DNA from: an uncultured Pseudomonadota bacterium
GTDB taxonomy: Bacteria > Pseudomonadota > Alphaproteobacteria > Rs-D84
Direction: 5' to 3'
Assembly: GCA_947307295.1 (NCBI GenBank)
Contig: CAMZIQ010000006.1
Location: 1-54,964, forward strand
Length of the DNA stretch: 54,964 nucleotides
Within the stretch, counting starts at the first letter, position 1. Every line of letters starts with the position of its first letter. Shown here one piece after another: positions 34,501-42,835 of this stretch. The translations under genes were made by a program, and so were the position numbers. Under the pieces are notes generated by a model, which made no database searches, was not told where the DNA came from, and saw only the letters and a program-made list of their open reading frames with translations.

Positions 34501-35542
34501 TGTGACTGTGATTACAAATATTGCCGCGACTACTACAGCACCTGCTGTGACTACATATTATGCGTATAAGCCATCGTGTGCCGCCAATTATTATAAGGCT
34601 AATTCAACACAATGTTCTGCTTGTGGCCCGAACAGTGTCACATTTGCAGATAATTTAGTCGGTACGTGTAATTGTATGTCAGGTTTTACTGTGGACGGAA
34701 CATCAGAAGGTGCAACCACTGGGACATTGGGGTGTCAATATGTTGTTGAAGATTCTACATATCTGCATGCCGGTGAAAAAATGTACAAAGTGTTGACCCA
34801 AAGAAGAACTACCCCGTCGATTTGTTTGGGAATGGATAATAAAACATATTATGTGTCCTTGGTGCCAGCAGAAATTGACGATGCATTGGCTGTGGAATAT
34901 AATAATATGACATATTCTGGGTGCGATATAACAAATGATTATTGTATTACGGATGGTGTGCTTTATTGGGCAGACCCAAATTTATATTTAAAATCCAGCG
35001 GTACGCAATACATAAATACCGGGGTTGTTCCTGATTTAAATACCGCAGTTGAAATAGAAATGGCGGATGCGTCTATTGCAACATATGCTTTGTTTGGATT
35101 AAAAACAGGGACTTTGTCTACTACGGATGAAGGTTTTGGTATTTCACTGTCTGGGGGAAATTTCGGATTTTTCCGCAATGGAACATCCACGGATACGATT
35201 GCAAAAGATAATAATTATCATGTGTATTATCTGTCTAATACAGAAGCCAAAGTTGATGGTGTGTCCTATAATTTTGGTTCTTCATCGACAGCGGTAGGTG
35301 GAAATCAACCAATGTATGCGTTTGGATTTAATCACAATGGGTTTGCGTACGATAAAACAATGTCTATTAAATATATAAAGATATGGTCTGGCAATACATT
35401 GGTGCGTCATTTTGTACCTGTTCCAACAGGATTGGTAATAGGCAGTTATACTGTCCCAGAAAACGGAATGTTTGATATTGTGACCCAAACGTTTTACGCA
35501 AATTCTGGGGCTGGGAATTTCCAATACGGTAAAGAACAATAA
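31553..35542 (+). CDS. Large secreted mosaic protein (BspA-like LRR, Cys-rich, LamG-like)
   Basis: 1,329 residues. I start at ATG 31553, which begins a clean signal peptide (1-26, ending SYA); no good ribosome site is seen. In order: a beta-sandwich-like segment with FYVDWGDNTP (about 40-110); BspA/DUF285-type repeats with LFSGVTKAKKSLFRS-like units (about 180-290); a Cys-rich linker; a LamG-like domain starting YLESSGTQYIDTG (about 385-555); two tandem 214-residue Cys-rich units (33464-34105 and 34106-about 34740) that include ephrin-receptor-like Cys motifs; and a second LamG-like domain starting YLKSSGTQYINTG (about 1145-1325). Such mosaics are typical of adhesins or surface proteins of gut bacteria. 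No anchor or autotransporter barrel is visible. A terminator follows. Confidence 0.85.
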   Translation: MRKIKSVFYGIICAFGILFAQMSYASACTADEIDVGGGLCENAKFTVTTTNLSSNKTFKFVLSATGTFYVDWGDNTPVDVITRTDTTPTEYSHTFATGGVKYIRFGGVATGYNTTTYADKDASGAAIRFGAATNQTSTHTGGTPTLIKELGGSIGSVFPSLGDNADQNPIFFELCVGCTNLTQISSTLFSGVTKAKKSLFRSVFDKCNSLATVPDYLFAGVTGSAESMFRSAFYECYSLSDIPGHLFDGIDGPAKAMFQYTFFKANSANLANKYIPTTLFAGLHNQTATDMFASTFQNTSLLESCPSGTVKYTGYPQTFYSLWYNKVSCEPIQILSCEGAKYKSGNACLDCPFGYDYDTTDGKTSINECTMHCDAGTWTGEYEQLDYLESSGTQYIDTGHVVNTSNLSADFEISSGVNVSGNIGHFGGNQDALNGHAANFKDNAFGLWVAFAKDGNSTGSKTKVGGPFNAGVRKLVHYGFDGNQRTLSVDGTSKTEGFQGSIISQNTYRLFSNGCLGGCNDKMLEGRMHWFKLYEDGILIFDFIPVRRTTDNAIGMYDRVSGQLFTNSGTGEFVAGPVIDTITGTACENVGYGYYSADSVTNYGDISQRGECGPDEITDTETSTSINDCHAAMNSVVCAAGTYLPANASTCSPCTAGNWCPGGVLDIDVVDTGIYNCATEIGSGWTSEAHASAQTSCYYLITLDKNGFSGVLEAHSGIGCSVANIAEGTTNAQLKLFYNTRCTMPALNLTQSGFTPSTGWSASNTVGATQVTTIPATTTTPIVTTYYARKVCAVNYFKTSATACSACPAHTENATANTLEYCTCASGYTADGSSNGATTSTTACKLIGNMSCAAGKYVPAETDRCDTCPVGSYCAGGDFTVDANDQGIKYCATEIESGWTSVAGKSAKSDCYYPITLNKNGYSGDINENAGTGCQVLETATGTDSATLQLFYNTACTLPTINFTQTGYSNATHWADVNTLGGNVTVITNIAATTTAPAVTTYYAYKPSCAANYYKANSTQCSACGPNSVTFADNLVGTCNCMSGFTVDGTSEGATTGTLGCQYVVEDSTYLHAGEKMYKVLTQRRTTPSICLGMDNKTYYVSLVPAEIDDALAVEYNNMTYSGCDITNDYCITDGVLYWADPNLYLKSSGTQYINTGVVPDLNTAVEIEMADASIATYALFGLKTGTLSTTDEGFGISLSGGNFGFFRNGTSTDTIAKDNNYHVYYLSNTEAKVDGVSYNFGSSSTAVGGNQPMYAFGFNHNGFAYDKTMSIKYIKIWSGNTLVRHFVPVPTGLVIGSYTVPENGMFDIVTQTFYANSGAGNFQYGKEQ
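33464..34740 (+). repeat. Tandem 642-bp in-frame duplication
   Basis: Two units of about 642 bp (33464-34105 and 34106-about 34740) encode the same order of motifs: CAAG.Y.PA, CATEI.SGWTS, LFYNT.C, TTYYA, then a Cys-rich stretch ending in DGSS/DGTS. They are clearly related but diverged in protein sequence, so the duplication is old. Confidence 0.75.
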
Positions 35543-35576
35543 TGATTATTATGTAATATGTATAATATAAAAAATA

Positions 35577-35601
35577 AAACCGCCATAAATGGCGGTTTTT
35601 T
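35577..35601. terminator. Bidirectional intrinsic terminator
   Basis: AAACCGCCA-TAAA-TGGCGGTTT with T-run; between the mosaic protein gene and convergent rpsI. Confidence 0.85.
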
Positions 35602-35623
35602 GTTTGCAATCCGCAACGATATA

Positions 35624-36157
35624 TTAACGTTTGCTGAATTGTGTAGAACGACGTGCTTTGTGGAAACCAAAGTGTTTACGTTCAACAACACGACTGTCGC
35701 GTGTTAAGAATCCAGCCGCTTTCAATGCTTTGCGTAAATCTGGTTCTGCTTTTTCCAATGCTTTGGAAATACCGTGTTTTACGGCACCAGCTTGACCGGA
35801 TAAGCCACCACCTTGAACCATAGCGATAACGTCATATGCGCCATCACGTTTTGTGACATCAAATGGTTGAACCAAAATCATTTGTAATACTGGGCGTTTG
35901 AAATATTCTTTCATTGCAACGCCGTTGATTGTGATGTTGCCCTTGCCTGGTGTCAAATATACACGTGCAACAGAATCTTTACGTTTACCTGTTGCATAAA
36001 TTGAACCAGACAATTTTGTTGTGGCCACAGGTGTCTTTTTTGCAGCAGCCGTAGTAGTAGCTGTTGTCTTTTTAGCAGCTGGTTTCTTTGCAGGGGCTGC
36101 TTTTTTTGTAGTTGTTTTTGCAGCTGTTTTTGTTGCTGTCTTTTTTGTTTCTGTCAT
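35624..36157 (-). CDS. rpsI: 30S ribosomal protein S9 with basic extension
   Basis: 177 residues. The C-terminal 130 residues are S9: [30 protein letters not shown], and the invariant RRSTQFSKR end that reaches the P site tRNA. The first about 47 residues are a Lys/Ala/Thr-rich extension made of TKKAA- and AAKKT-like triplets, absent from most S9 proteins. It follows rplM with a one-base stop/start overlap (TAATG), the common L13-S9 operon. Confidence 0.96.
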   Translation of the reverse strand: MTETKKTATKTAAKTTTKKAAPAKKPAAKKTTATTTAAAKKTPVATTKLSGSIYATGKRKDSVARVYLTPGKGNITINGVAMKEYFKRPVLQMILVQPFDVTKRDGAYDVIAMVQGGGLSGQAGAVKHGISKALEKAEPDLRKALKAAGFLTRDSRVVERKHFGFHKARRSTQFSKR

Positions 36158-36630
36158 TATTCGCCCCTTTTGTTTTTACGGTTCAAACTTGCAAAATCAA
36201 TAACAATTGGATTTTGTGCAGCGTGTTTATGTTCAGCACCTGCATAAACGTGTAATTTTGTTAAACGTTTATTTGCCAAGGCAACAGCTGTGCGACGACC
36301 CATCATGCGTTTTACAGCATTTGTCACCAATTTTTCTGGTTTTTCAGAACGCATTTGACCCAATGTTCTTTCTTTGGTGCTGCCTGTCCACAAAGAGTGC
36401 CAAAAGAATTTTGTTTTTTCAGCCTTGTGACCAGTCAAAGCAACCTTGTCAGCGTTAATGATGATAACATGATCACCACAATCCATGTTTGGTGTCCATG
36501 TTGGTTTGTTTTTGCCACGCAAGATGTTTGCTGTAAAAGCAGCAAGGCGACCCAACGTGCAATTTGTAGCGTCAATCAGATACCATTTGGCTTCTAATTC
36601 GCATTTTTTTAACGATTTTGTCGTTGCCAT
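36157..36630 (-). CDS. rplM: 50S ribosomal protein L13
   Basis: 157 residues, usual length. Early assembly protein of the large subunit. Diagnostic segments are [32 protein letters not shown] and VAVINADK-like VIIINADK, and AVKRMM in the C-terminal half. First gene of the rplM-rpsI operon, with a promoter at 36671-36699 and rpsI overlapping its stop by one base. Confidence 0.96.
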   Translation of the reverse strand: MATTKSLKKCELEAKWYLIDATNCTLGRLAAFTANILRGKNKPTWTPNMDCGDHVIIINADKVALTGHKAEKTKFFWHSLWTGSTKERTLGQMRSEKPEKLVTNAVKRMMGRRTAVALANKRLTKLHVYAGAEHKHAAQNPIVIDFASLNRKNKRGE

Positions 36631-36670
36631 TGTTTTTACCTTTTTTATGTTTGTTAAAAATAGCGTGCCA

Positions 36671-36699
36671 ATTATGCATCAACCCCGCATAAAAGTCAA
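36671..36699 (-). promoter_or_regulatory. rplM-rpsI promoter
   Basis: Minus strand TTGACT, 17-nt spacer, CATAAT, about 40 nt before rplM. Confidence 0.6.
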
Positions 36700-36710
36700 G
36701 AAAAATCAAT

Positions 36711-36728
36711 ACGGTATTATTATACCGT
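36711..36728 (-). terminator. Weak terminator after the HAD gene
   Basis: Perfect ACGGTAT-AATA-ATACCGT stem just past the HAD stop codon, followed by a T-rich stretch on the minus strand. AT-rich stem, so efficiency is uncertain. Confidence 0.4.
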
Positions 36729-36730
36729 GT

Positions 36731-37378
36731 CTATAAAAGCGATTCCAAAACGTCTTTCAATCTGTTTTTGTCTGAAACTAGAATATAACGACTTCCAAAA
36801 GCGGCAATGTTATCAACGATTTGTTGACTGTCGTCAATCCAGAGAAAATCGGAAGATTTTACGCCAAAATGTTTTTCGAGTTTTTTAATAAAAACGTCAG
36901 ATTGTTTTGGGTAATATATTCCGTTTACAGATGCATATGTTGCATCGAATACTTCAAATGGAAATTGTTTAACTGAAATATTAAATTTTGCCTTTATTAC
37001 TTGATTTACGTGTTGCGTGGCATTGTTTGTACAAATACATATTTTGCATTTATTGGCTAACTTTTTAAGAGTTTTTAAAATATTGTCTGAATCAGGGGTT
37101 ATATGCGAATAATCAATGTGCGCAACTACTTTTGATATAAAAGTTTCTGTATCCAGACCTGCTTCTTGGGCAACATGTTCTATGTAATTATACACACCTT
37201 TTACTGGTTCGTTGTTTTTGTCGCCTTTGATTAGTTTTTTGTCGTTTAATGACAATTCTTCGCATACATTATTAAAAGCAAAGACCATAGCATCTATATC
37301 TAGCTCTGAAGGATGATACAAAACCCCATCACAATCAATGATGATTAATTTTGGGTTGAATGTTTTTTCCATAGTCAT
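36731..37378 (-). CDS. HAD family hydrolase, pyrimidine 5'-nucleotidase-like
   Basis: 215 residues. The HAD nucleophile motif is DCDGV (Asp15 and Asp17), motif II is CTNNA (about 114-118), a Lys lies in the middle, and motif IV is LWIDDS (about 185), so all catalytic parts of a phosphatase are present. A helical cap between motifs I and II fits subfamily I enzymes of the SDT1/pyrimidine 5'-nucleotidase type; the substrate is inferred. It starts 6 nt after the argS stop and is the last gene of the response regulator-kinase-argS-HAD run. An ATG two codons downstream is equally possible. Confidence 0.85.
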   Translation of the reverse strand: MTMEKTFNPKLIIIDCDGVLYHPSELDIDAMVFAFNNVCEELSLNDKKLIKGDKNNEPVKGVYNYIEHVAQEAGLDTETFISKVVAHIDYSHITPDSDNILKTLKKLANKCKICICTNNATQHVNQVIKAKFNISVKQFPFEVFDATYASVNGIYYPKQSDVFIKKLEKHFGVKSSDFLWIDDSQQIVDNIAAFGSRYILVSDKNRLKDVLESLL

Positions 37379-37384
37379 TGTATT

Positions 37385-39097
37385 CTACATTTCGTTTGGG
37401 ATTTTTAAACCCATTAAATCAATTGCTGTTGCCAAAGTATTAAACGCCAATTTAGCGATATACAGACGCCCTGCTTTTGTTTTGTCGTCTATATCGTCAC
37501 GTAAAATTGGGCAGTTGTGATAGAAATTATTGATTAATTGACACAAATCATACGCATAATTTGCAACCATATCTGTAGCACGATTTTCATACGCAGATAA
37601 TATCATGTGTTCAAAATCCATAATTTCAATCAACAGATTGCGTTCTTCAACAGATAAATCAAACTTTTCTGGCTTTACAATATCTGCCCCTGCCCGTTTT
37701 AGAACAGAATTCAAACGAACCGCAGTATATAATATGTATGGTCCTGTTTTACCTTCGAAACTGGTGACAGAGTTTGGTTCAAATATGTAATCAGAACTTA
37801 AATCGTGCATCAAGTCGTTGAATTTTAATGCGGCTAATGCAATTGAATTAATTGTTTCTTCGTCTAAATTCTTTTTAGATTCGGCAATACGTACGCGTAC
37901 AGCTTCGTTTACCATATCATATATGTCGTTAAGTTCGGCTGCATTACCGTCGCGCGTTTTAAAAGGTTTACCATCTTTACCGTTTATTGTTCCGTATCCG
38001 ATATGTTCAAGATTTTCTATTGGGAACAAGTCAGCCAATTCAGCAACACGGAATAATTGTTCGAAATGTAAAGATTGGCGCGAATCTGTCAAATAAATAA
38101 TCTTATTTGGATTATCGGTAATTTTACGATAGTAAATCGCCATGATATCCGTAGCATCATATGGACAAGCACCGCGTGAATTACGAAACATCATCGGTGG
38201 CATTGGTGCGGTATCAGATGCTTTTTTAACAACGATGACTTCTGCGCCGTCACTTTTTTCAATCAAATTTTTTTCGCGTAAAATTTTTTCTACTTCTTCT
38301 TCGTACTTAGCGGCGTTTTTTTCTCCCAAATCATTATCAAAAGGTAAAATGTTTAATTTTTTTATTGTTTCGTTCATAGATTCCAAAGATATAGGCATAT
38401 ACATATTATATAATGCTGTATACCCAGGATGCCCATGTTGCAGTTCAGCGGTGATAATTCTAGCTTTTTCCATAAACGCTTCGTCTTGTTTTGCCAAAGC
38501 GGCAGCAGACGGATAATATGTATTTAGCTCTTTGCTTGATACTGTATATTTGGAATAATCACCGTTGATATCAAAATCTTCTTTGAAGAAAGGCCAATCT
38601 GGGTGCAATTTTTGAAACCATGCTATAACCAGCCCCATAGAACGCCCCCAGTCTCCCATGTGATTATAAGAAATGGGTTTGTGACCAACAAATCTAAATA
38701 TTCTGTTTAATGTATCACCAACAATAGATGTTCTTAGATGTCCGATATGTAAAGATTTTGCAACGTTGTATGCACCATAGTCCATATCTATGATTAAAGG
38801 TTTTTCTGCCTTTATAGGTTTTGGTGCGTTTGCATTTTGAAAAATAAAATCGTCCTTGATTTTAATATTGATAAAACCCGGGCCAGCCACAGAAACATTT
38901 TCAATAAAATCTAGTTCTTGTAATTTTGGCATAATTTCATTAGCCAATTCGCGTGGGTTTTTACCAGCTAGCTTTGCGCCGACCATGGCAGCGTTTGTTG
39001 AAAAATCACCAAAATCACGATTCTTTGGCGTTTCCAGTTTAGCTTCAAAACCTAACTTTTTATTTATTTCATCCGACACATATTTGTACAAATTCAT
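37385..39097 (-). CDS. argS: Arginine--tRNA ligase
   Basis: 570 residues, full length. Class I synthetase with the HIGH motif in SLHIGHLRTS (about residue 116-119), preceded by the arginine-specific N-terminal Add1 domain with NFAMVGA-like FSTNAAMVGAKLAGKNPRE. The degenerate KMSKS region is FKTRDGNA, as in many ArgRS, and the anticodon-binding DALR domain is at the C-terminus (ILYTAVRLNSVL, NNFYHNCPIL). It starts 16 nt after the histidine kinase gene and probably belongs to the same transcript. Confidence 0.96.
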   Translation of the reverse strand: MNLYKYVSDEINKKLGFEAKLETPKNRDFGDFSTNAAMVGAKLAGKNPRELANEIMPKLQELDFIENVSVAGPGFINIKIKDDFIFQNANAPKPIKAEKPLIIDMDYGAYNVAKSLHIGHLRTSIVGDTLNRIFRFVGHKPISYNHMGDWGRSMGLVIAWFQKLHPDWPFFKEDFDINGDYSKYTVSSKELNTYYPSAAALAKQDEAFMEKARIITAELQHGHPGYTALYNMYMPISLESMNETIKKLNILPFDNDLGEKNAAKYEEEVEKILREKNLIEKSDGAEVIVVKKASDTAPMPPMMFRNSRGACPYDATDIMAIYYRKITDNPNKIIYLTDSRQSLHFEQLFRVAELADLFPIENLEHIGYGTINGKDGKPFKTRDGNAAELNDIYDMVNEAVRVRIAESKKNLDEETINSIALAALKFNDLMHDLSSDYIFEPNSVTSFEGKTGPYILYTAVRLNSVLKRAGADIVKPEKFDLSVEERNLLIEIMDFEHMILSAYENRATDMVANYAYDLCQLINNFYHNCPILRDDIDDKTKAGRLYIAKLAFNTLATAIDLMGLKIPNEM

Positions 39098-39113
39098 AAT
39101 TTAATCCATTTTG

Positions 39114-40394
39114 TTAAAGAGGTAATACTACGCGAACTTTTAAACCGCCAAGTTCACTATCTTCCAAGAATATTTCGCCACCGTGATTTTCAATAGCGGT
39201 TTGCGCAATAGATAATCCCAAACCCGTGCCACCTGTGTTTTCGTTTCTTGATTCATCCAAACGCACAAATGGTTGTAGTGCCAAAGCTTTTTTATTGTCT
39301 GGGATGCCTGGACCATCATCTTCAATGATAACGGTGACAGATTCGTCAGAATCTATTTCGCTTATTTTTAAAGTCTTTTTTGCAAATCGTGCTGCGTTTT
39401 CAATAATATTTGTAAATGCACTGGTCAGCGCATTAGGACGTGCATAAAATTGCGCAGGTGTATTCGGAAAATCCAAAATAATTTTCTTTTTTGGTGCGGC
39501 ATCTCGTGCAATGCGTGTCAGCATGGCTGGCAATTCCATGGCTTGTTCTATTTCTGGCATTTCGCCACGCGCAAACGCTAAATACCCATTAACCATTTCC
39601 GTCATTCTATCAATATTTTGCAATAAATCTTCTTTTTTTATTGAATCAGTTTCTACGCCCAGACGCATGCGTGTTAGCGGAGTTTTTAAATCGTGCCCTA
39701 CTGCGTTCAGCATATCTGTGCGGGTTTTGTTGTATCTGTTAAGACGTTCTTTCATAGTTATCATAGCTGCGGCTGCTTCTCGGATTTCAGATGAACCACT
39801 TGGTTTAAATCCGGGGACATCCATCCCACGACCAAATTTATTTGCTGCTTTGGCTATGCGTCTGATGCTGCGTGTATGCATTATCATAAAAGGTGTGATT
39901 AATATAGATACAATTAATATTGCCCCGATGACCCATATCAAAAATACTTCTGTACTAGTTGAATATATTCGGTGCATAGAAGTTCCGAATGTCGCGATTT
40001 TGCCGTCTTTTGTTGGTATGTCTATATAGACCAATCTTGGACGTCTATCAATGTATATTTGTGCGGGTTGTTTCAGGCTTTTTTGTAGATTAGAAGCCAA
40101 TTCCCCTGCTTCGCGATCATTGTTATCGTTGTGTTTGGGTCTGTTTAAGTTTGTGTTTATAGAAACATTTATCCCTATATCATGAGCCAATGTTTTTACG
40201 GCTTCTGTATCACCTTTGTCCAAAAAGTGCATCATTGTCGTAATTTCACCAGATAATGTTCTGGCCAAAGTTGCATGAACGCGTTTCCAATGGTTGCCAA
40301 AGAAAGCGTTTGTCACGATAAACAAAGCGATAACAAGCGGAATCAATACCATTAGAATGGTTCTTATTAAAAAACTGCGTGGTATAAGTTTCAT
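39114..40394 (-). CDS. EnvZ-like sensor histidine kinase
   Basis: 426 residues. Membrane segments at about 10-32 and 150-172 enclose a periplasmic sensor region of about 115 residues. A HAMP linker (about 172-225) leads to the HisKA domain with the phosphorylated His234 in GHDLKTPLTRMR, and the ATPase domain has the N box NIIENAARFA, G1 DDGPGIPD and G2 GTGLGLSI. All boxes are intact. It starts 4 nt after the response regulator gene, so the two are a two-component pair of the EnvZ/OmpR class. The stimulus is unknown. Confidence 0.93.
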   Translation of the reverse strand: MKLIPRSFLIRTILMVLIPLVIALFIVTNAFFGNHWKRVHATLARTLSGEITTMMHFLDKGDTEAVKTLAHDIGINVSINTNLNRPKHNDNNDREAGELASNLQKSLKQPAQIYIDRRPRLVYIDIPTKDGKIATFGTSMHRIYSTSTEVFLIWVIGAILIVSILITPFMIMHTRSIRRIAKAANKFGRGMDVPGFKPSGSSEIREAAAAMITMKERLNRYNKTRTDMLNAVGHDLKTPLTRMRLGVETDSIKKEDLLQNIDRMTEMVNGYLAFARGEMPEIEQAMELPAMLTRIARDAAPKKKIILDFPNTPAQFYARPNALTSAFTNIIENAARFAKKTLKISEIDSDESVTVIIEDDGPGIPDNKKALALQPFVRLDESRNENTGGTGLGLSIAQTAIENHGGEIFLEDSELGGLKVRVVLPL

Positions 40395-40398
40395 CTTT

Positions 40399-41040
40399 TT
40401 ATCCTAGTTTTGTTTTTATTATCTTATAGCCCATTCCGCGGACCGTCACGATATCTATATCTGATAATACACCATTTATTTTATTGCGCAAGCGTTTTAC
40501 GACCATAGGGGTTGCAGCCACGGTACAACCGACAGGACTGGTCAGATTTTGTAAGATTTTCTTTTCTTCGTTGGATAAAGATAATAAAATTTTCTGACCG
40601 TTTTCGTTTAAAACAAAAAAATCACCATTTGTAAATATTAACCCTATGGATTTTGTTGTTTCTTCGGTCGTTTTTTGCGAATGTTTTATCACGTTGTTTA
40701 AGCGCAAAATCAGTTCTTGTAATTGAAAAGGTTTTGACATGTAATCGTTTGCCCCACCAGACAGACCGTCAATAGCGTTTTCTGGTCCAGATAGCGCTGT
40801 CAACATTATAACTGGCGTAAAATCATTGTTTGAACGCAATTGTTTAAGAAATGTTAGACCGTCTGTACCTTCCATCATACGATCAAGTACAATTGCATCA
40901 ACAGAAACACGTTTTAATATTTGATTAGCGTATTCGGCGGATTCAGCAGTTATTGCATCAAAACCAGCTTTGCGTAATCCGTTGGCTAACGTATCACGCA
41001 ACATCTTATCATCATCAACAATCAGAACACTCTTGGTCAT
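40399..41040 (-). CDS. OmpR-family response regulator with shortened output domain
   Basis: 213 residues. The receiver domain is complete: acidic pocket DDD (9-11), phospho-acceptor Asp53, Thr81 and Lys103. The C-terminal winged-helix domain keeps LSNEEKKIL at its start and RLRNKI...VTVRGMGYKI at its end, but the part between, which normally holds the helices before the recognition helix, is about 12-15 residues shorter than in OmpR or PhoB. DNA binding may be altered or use another mode. First gene before the kinase; no strong ribosome site is seen. Confidence 0.9.
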   Translation of the reverse strand: MTKSVLIVDDDKMLRDTLANGLRKAGFDAITAESAEYANQILKRVSVDAIVLDRMMEGTDGLTFLKQLRSNNDFTPVIMLTALSGPENAIDGLSGGANDYMSKPFQLQELILRLNNVIKHSQKTTEETTKSIGLIFTNGDFFVLNENGQKILLSLSNEEKKILQNLTSPVGCTVAATPMVVKRLRNKINGVLSDIDIVTVRGMGYKIIKTKLG

Positions 41041-41094
41041 TTGTATCGAGTATTTTTTATTTTTACAGTTGTCGTGACAATAGCGACCACCGAT

Positions 41095-42021
41095 TTATTT
41101 ATCTAGTGCTTCAACAGCATATTCGCCAGGTTGAATTGCGCGATTGCCGGGATTGTCAAGATTTTCAGAATTTTTATACGTAGATGCACGGAATTTTGCA
41201 CCATTGGTTGTGAATTCTGTCTTGAAAACCAAATAACCGTTTGCGCCACCCATTGTTGGTCCTTGAAGTCCCAATGAATAATAAGCGCCGATTAATCCAT
41301 AATCTAAATCAATATAATCTACACTTAACAACAAAGATATGTTTGACATGCCGTCACTTGTCAAATTGCATGCGAATTCACGGTTCATCAAAGTTGCTTG
41401 GGAATTATTTGGAACAGAAATATCCATTATAGTTGGTTCACAAGAACGTTTTATTCCGTTGATTAAAAATTCATAGGTCATAGTCACAGTTGCACGAGAA
41501 AGTCCTGTGGATAAATTAACCTGAGAAATTGTGGCTTTTGGTATCTTTACCAGCGCATTAGCAATACCAGAACGGACCGGGAAAGATATGCCAGATTGTA
41601 AGCAACTGCGAGAAAACGGATCTGCTTCACAGATATAAACACGAGAATGAGCGTTGGTTAAAAACATATTAGCCAAACTGTTAAACAAGAAAGTACGTGT
41701 AATACGATTGTTTAAACGCGTACAATTAAAATCGCGACAAATCACAGTAGGTCTTTCTGTAAACTGAACGCCAGGATTTAACATAGCTTCTTCTGAGCGC
41801 ACCTGATACATAACTTCGTCATAATCAATATTGTTATCCATGTCCATAAATTCCGTTTCTGGAATAAAGTTTGGATCATCAGGATAAGCATAATATGATT
41901 GCACAGGAATTTCCGAATATACTGTTTGGGTTTCTTCAAACGTATAGTTATCGTACACCTCTGCACAGGCATTAGTTGCATAAAGTGCCAAAAATCCGGT
42001 TAATAAAACAATTTTTTTCAT
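41095..42021 (-). CDS. Secreted protein of unknown function
   Basis: 308 residues. Sec signal peptide (1-20, ending ACA), then an acidic Tyr/Asp-rich segment (about 22-75) and a strand-rich domain with about five cysteines (RDFNCTRLN, YICEADPFSRSCLQ). The pattern of long hydrophobic-polar strands suggests a beta-sandwich in the periplasm or outside. AGAAAGG precedes the ATG. A promoter (42056-42085) serves it; the two-component genes follow 54 nt after its stop and could be co-transcribed. No family recognised. Confidence 0.8.
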   Translation of the reverse strand: MKKIVLLTGFLALYATNACAEVYDNYTFEETQTVYSEIPVQSYYAYPDDPNFIPETEFMDMDNNIDYDEVMYQVRSEEAMLNPGVQFTERPTVICRDFNCTRLNNRITRTFLFNSLANMFLTNAHSRVYICEADPFSRSCLQSGISFPVRSGIANALVKIPKATISQVNLSTGLSRATVTMTYEFLINGIKRSCEPTIMDISVPNNSQATLMNREFACNLTSDGMSNISLLLSVDYIDLDYGLIGAYYSLGLQGPTMGGANGYLVFKTEFTTNGAKFRASTYKNSENLDNPGNRAIQPGEYAVEALDK

Positions 42022-42055
42022 GGTGTTTAGCCTTTCTCTCGTAATCTTACTATAA

Positions 42056-42085
42056 ATAATAGAATATTTTATAGGGGTATGTCAA
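42056..42085 (-). promoter_or_regulatory. Promoter of the secreted protein gene at 41095
   Basis: Minus strand TTGACA, 18-nt spacer, TATTAT. Divergent from a TATAAT box (42139-42144) that serves the plus-strand operon. Confidence 0.6.
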
Positions 42086-42173
42086 AGCAAAAAATATTTT
42101 ATTGGAAATAATAACTTTTTTGTTATATATAAATATGATATAATAGTGTATCGAAAAATAATAGGATGAAAAA

Positions 42174-42833
42174 ATGGTAGATGTTATTATTTCTGGTGAA
42201 TGTGGCAAATTGCATGCCGTGTATCATAAGTCTGAACAAGAATCCGCGCCTTTGGCGGTTGTTTTGTCTGGCAGTCCGCGCCAAAAATGTCATATGAACG
42301 ATCGTGTTTCTTATGCGATGTTTCGTGCGTTTATGGATGCTGGCTTTTCTGTGGTTAGATTTAATTATCGTGGCGTTAATGATTCCGAAGGGTCTATTGG
42401 AACAACTGCTGATAATATGTTAGATATAGCAACTGTGATTGATTGGATTCAAAACAAAAATGAAGACAGTGAAAAAATCTGGTTGGCAGGACATCAATTG
42501 GGCGCATGGTATGTTTTGCAAATGTTGATGCGCCGACCTGAAATTTCTGGCTTTGCGCTGGTGTCCCCTGATGTGTCGGTATCTGATTTTGGCTTTTTGT
42601 CACCTCGCCCAAATCGTGGTTTGTTATTGCAAGCCATGAACGAAGGTGAAGAAGCTAATGCTTTTGCAACTCATTTGACTCAGATTTTGAAAAAACAGGC
42701 CCAGATTAATTTAGAGACAATTCGTGTAAAAAATGCCGAAGCTGGTTATAGTCAACCTGGTGATTTGCGACAAATGTATAATGATTTAAAAGCTTATGTT
42801 GGTCGTGAAAATGCAGATAATAAGTTGTTGTAA
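42174..42833 (+). CDS. Alpha/beta-hydrolase homologue lacking catalytic residues
   Basis: 219 residues. Overall it follows the COG2945-type alpha/beta hydrolases of Alphaproteobacteria: [15 protein letters not shown] after strand 4, [11 protein letters not shown], and [15 protein letters not shown]. The nucleophile elbow, normally G-F-S-F-G, reads AGHQLGAW with Gln108 in place of Ser (codon CAA). The usual HPHP near residue 33 is SGSP, and the C-terminal histidine motif (normally a G-A-x-H-F type) is absent. So the triad is gone although the fold looks intact. AGGATG lies before the ATG. It is the first gene of a six-gene run, 2 nt before ruvB. Confidence 0.85.
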   Translation: MVDVIISGECGKLHAVYHKSEQESAPLAVVLSGSPRQKCHMNDRVSYAMFRAFMDAGFSVVRFNYRGVNDSEGSIGTTADNMLDIATVIDWIQNKNEDSEKIWLAGHQLGAWYVLQMLMRRPEISGFALVSPDVSVSDFGFLSPRPNRGLLLQAMNEGEEANAFATHLTQILKKQAQINLETIRVKNAEAGYSQPGDLRQMYNDLKAYVGRENADNKLL

Positions 42834-42835
42834 TT

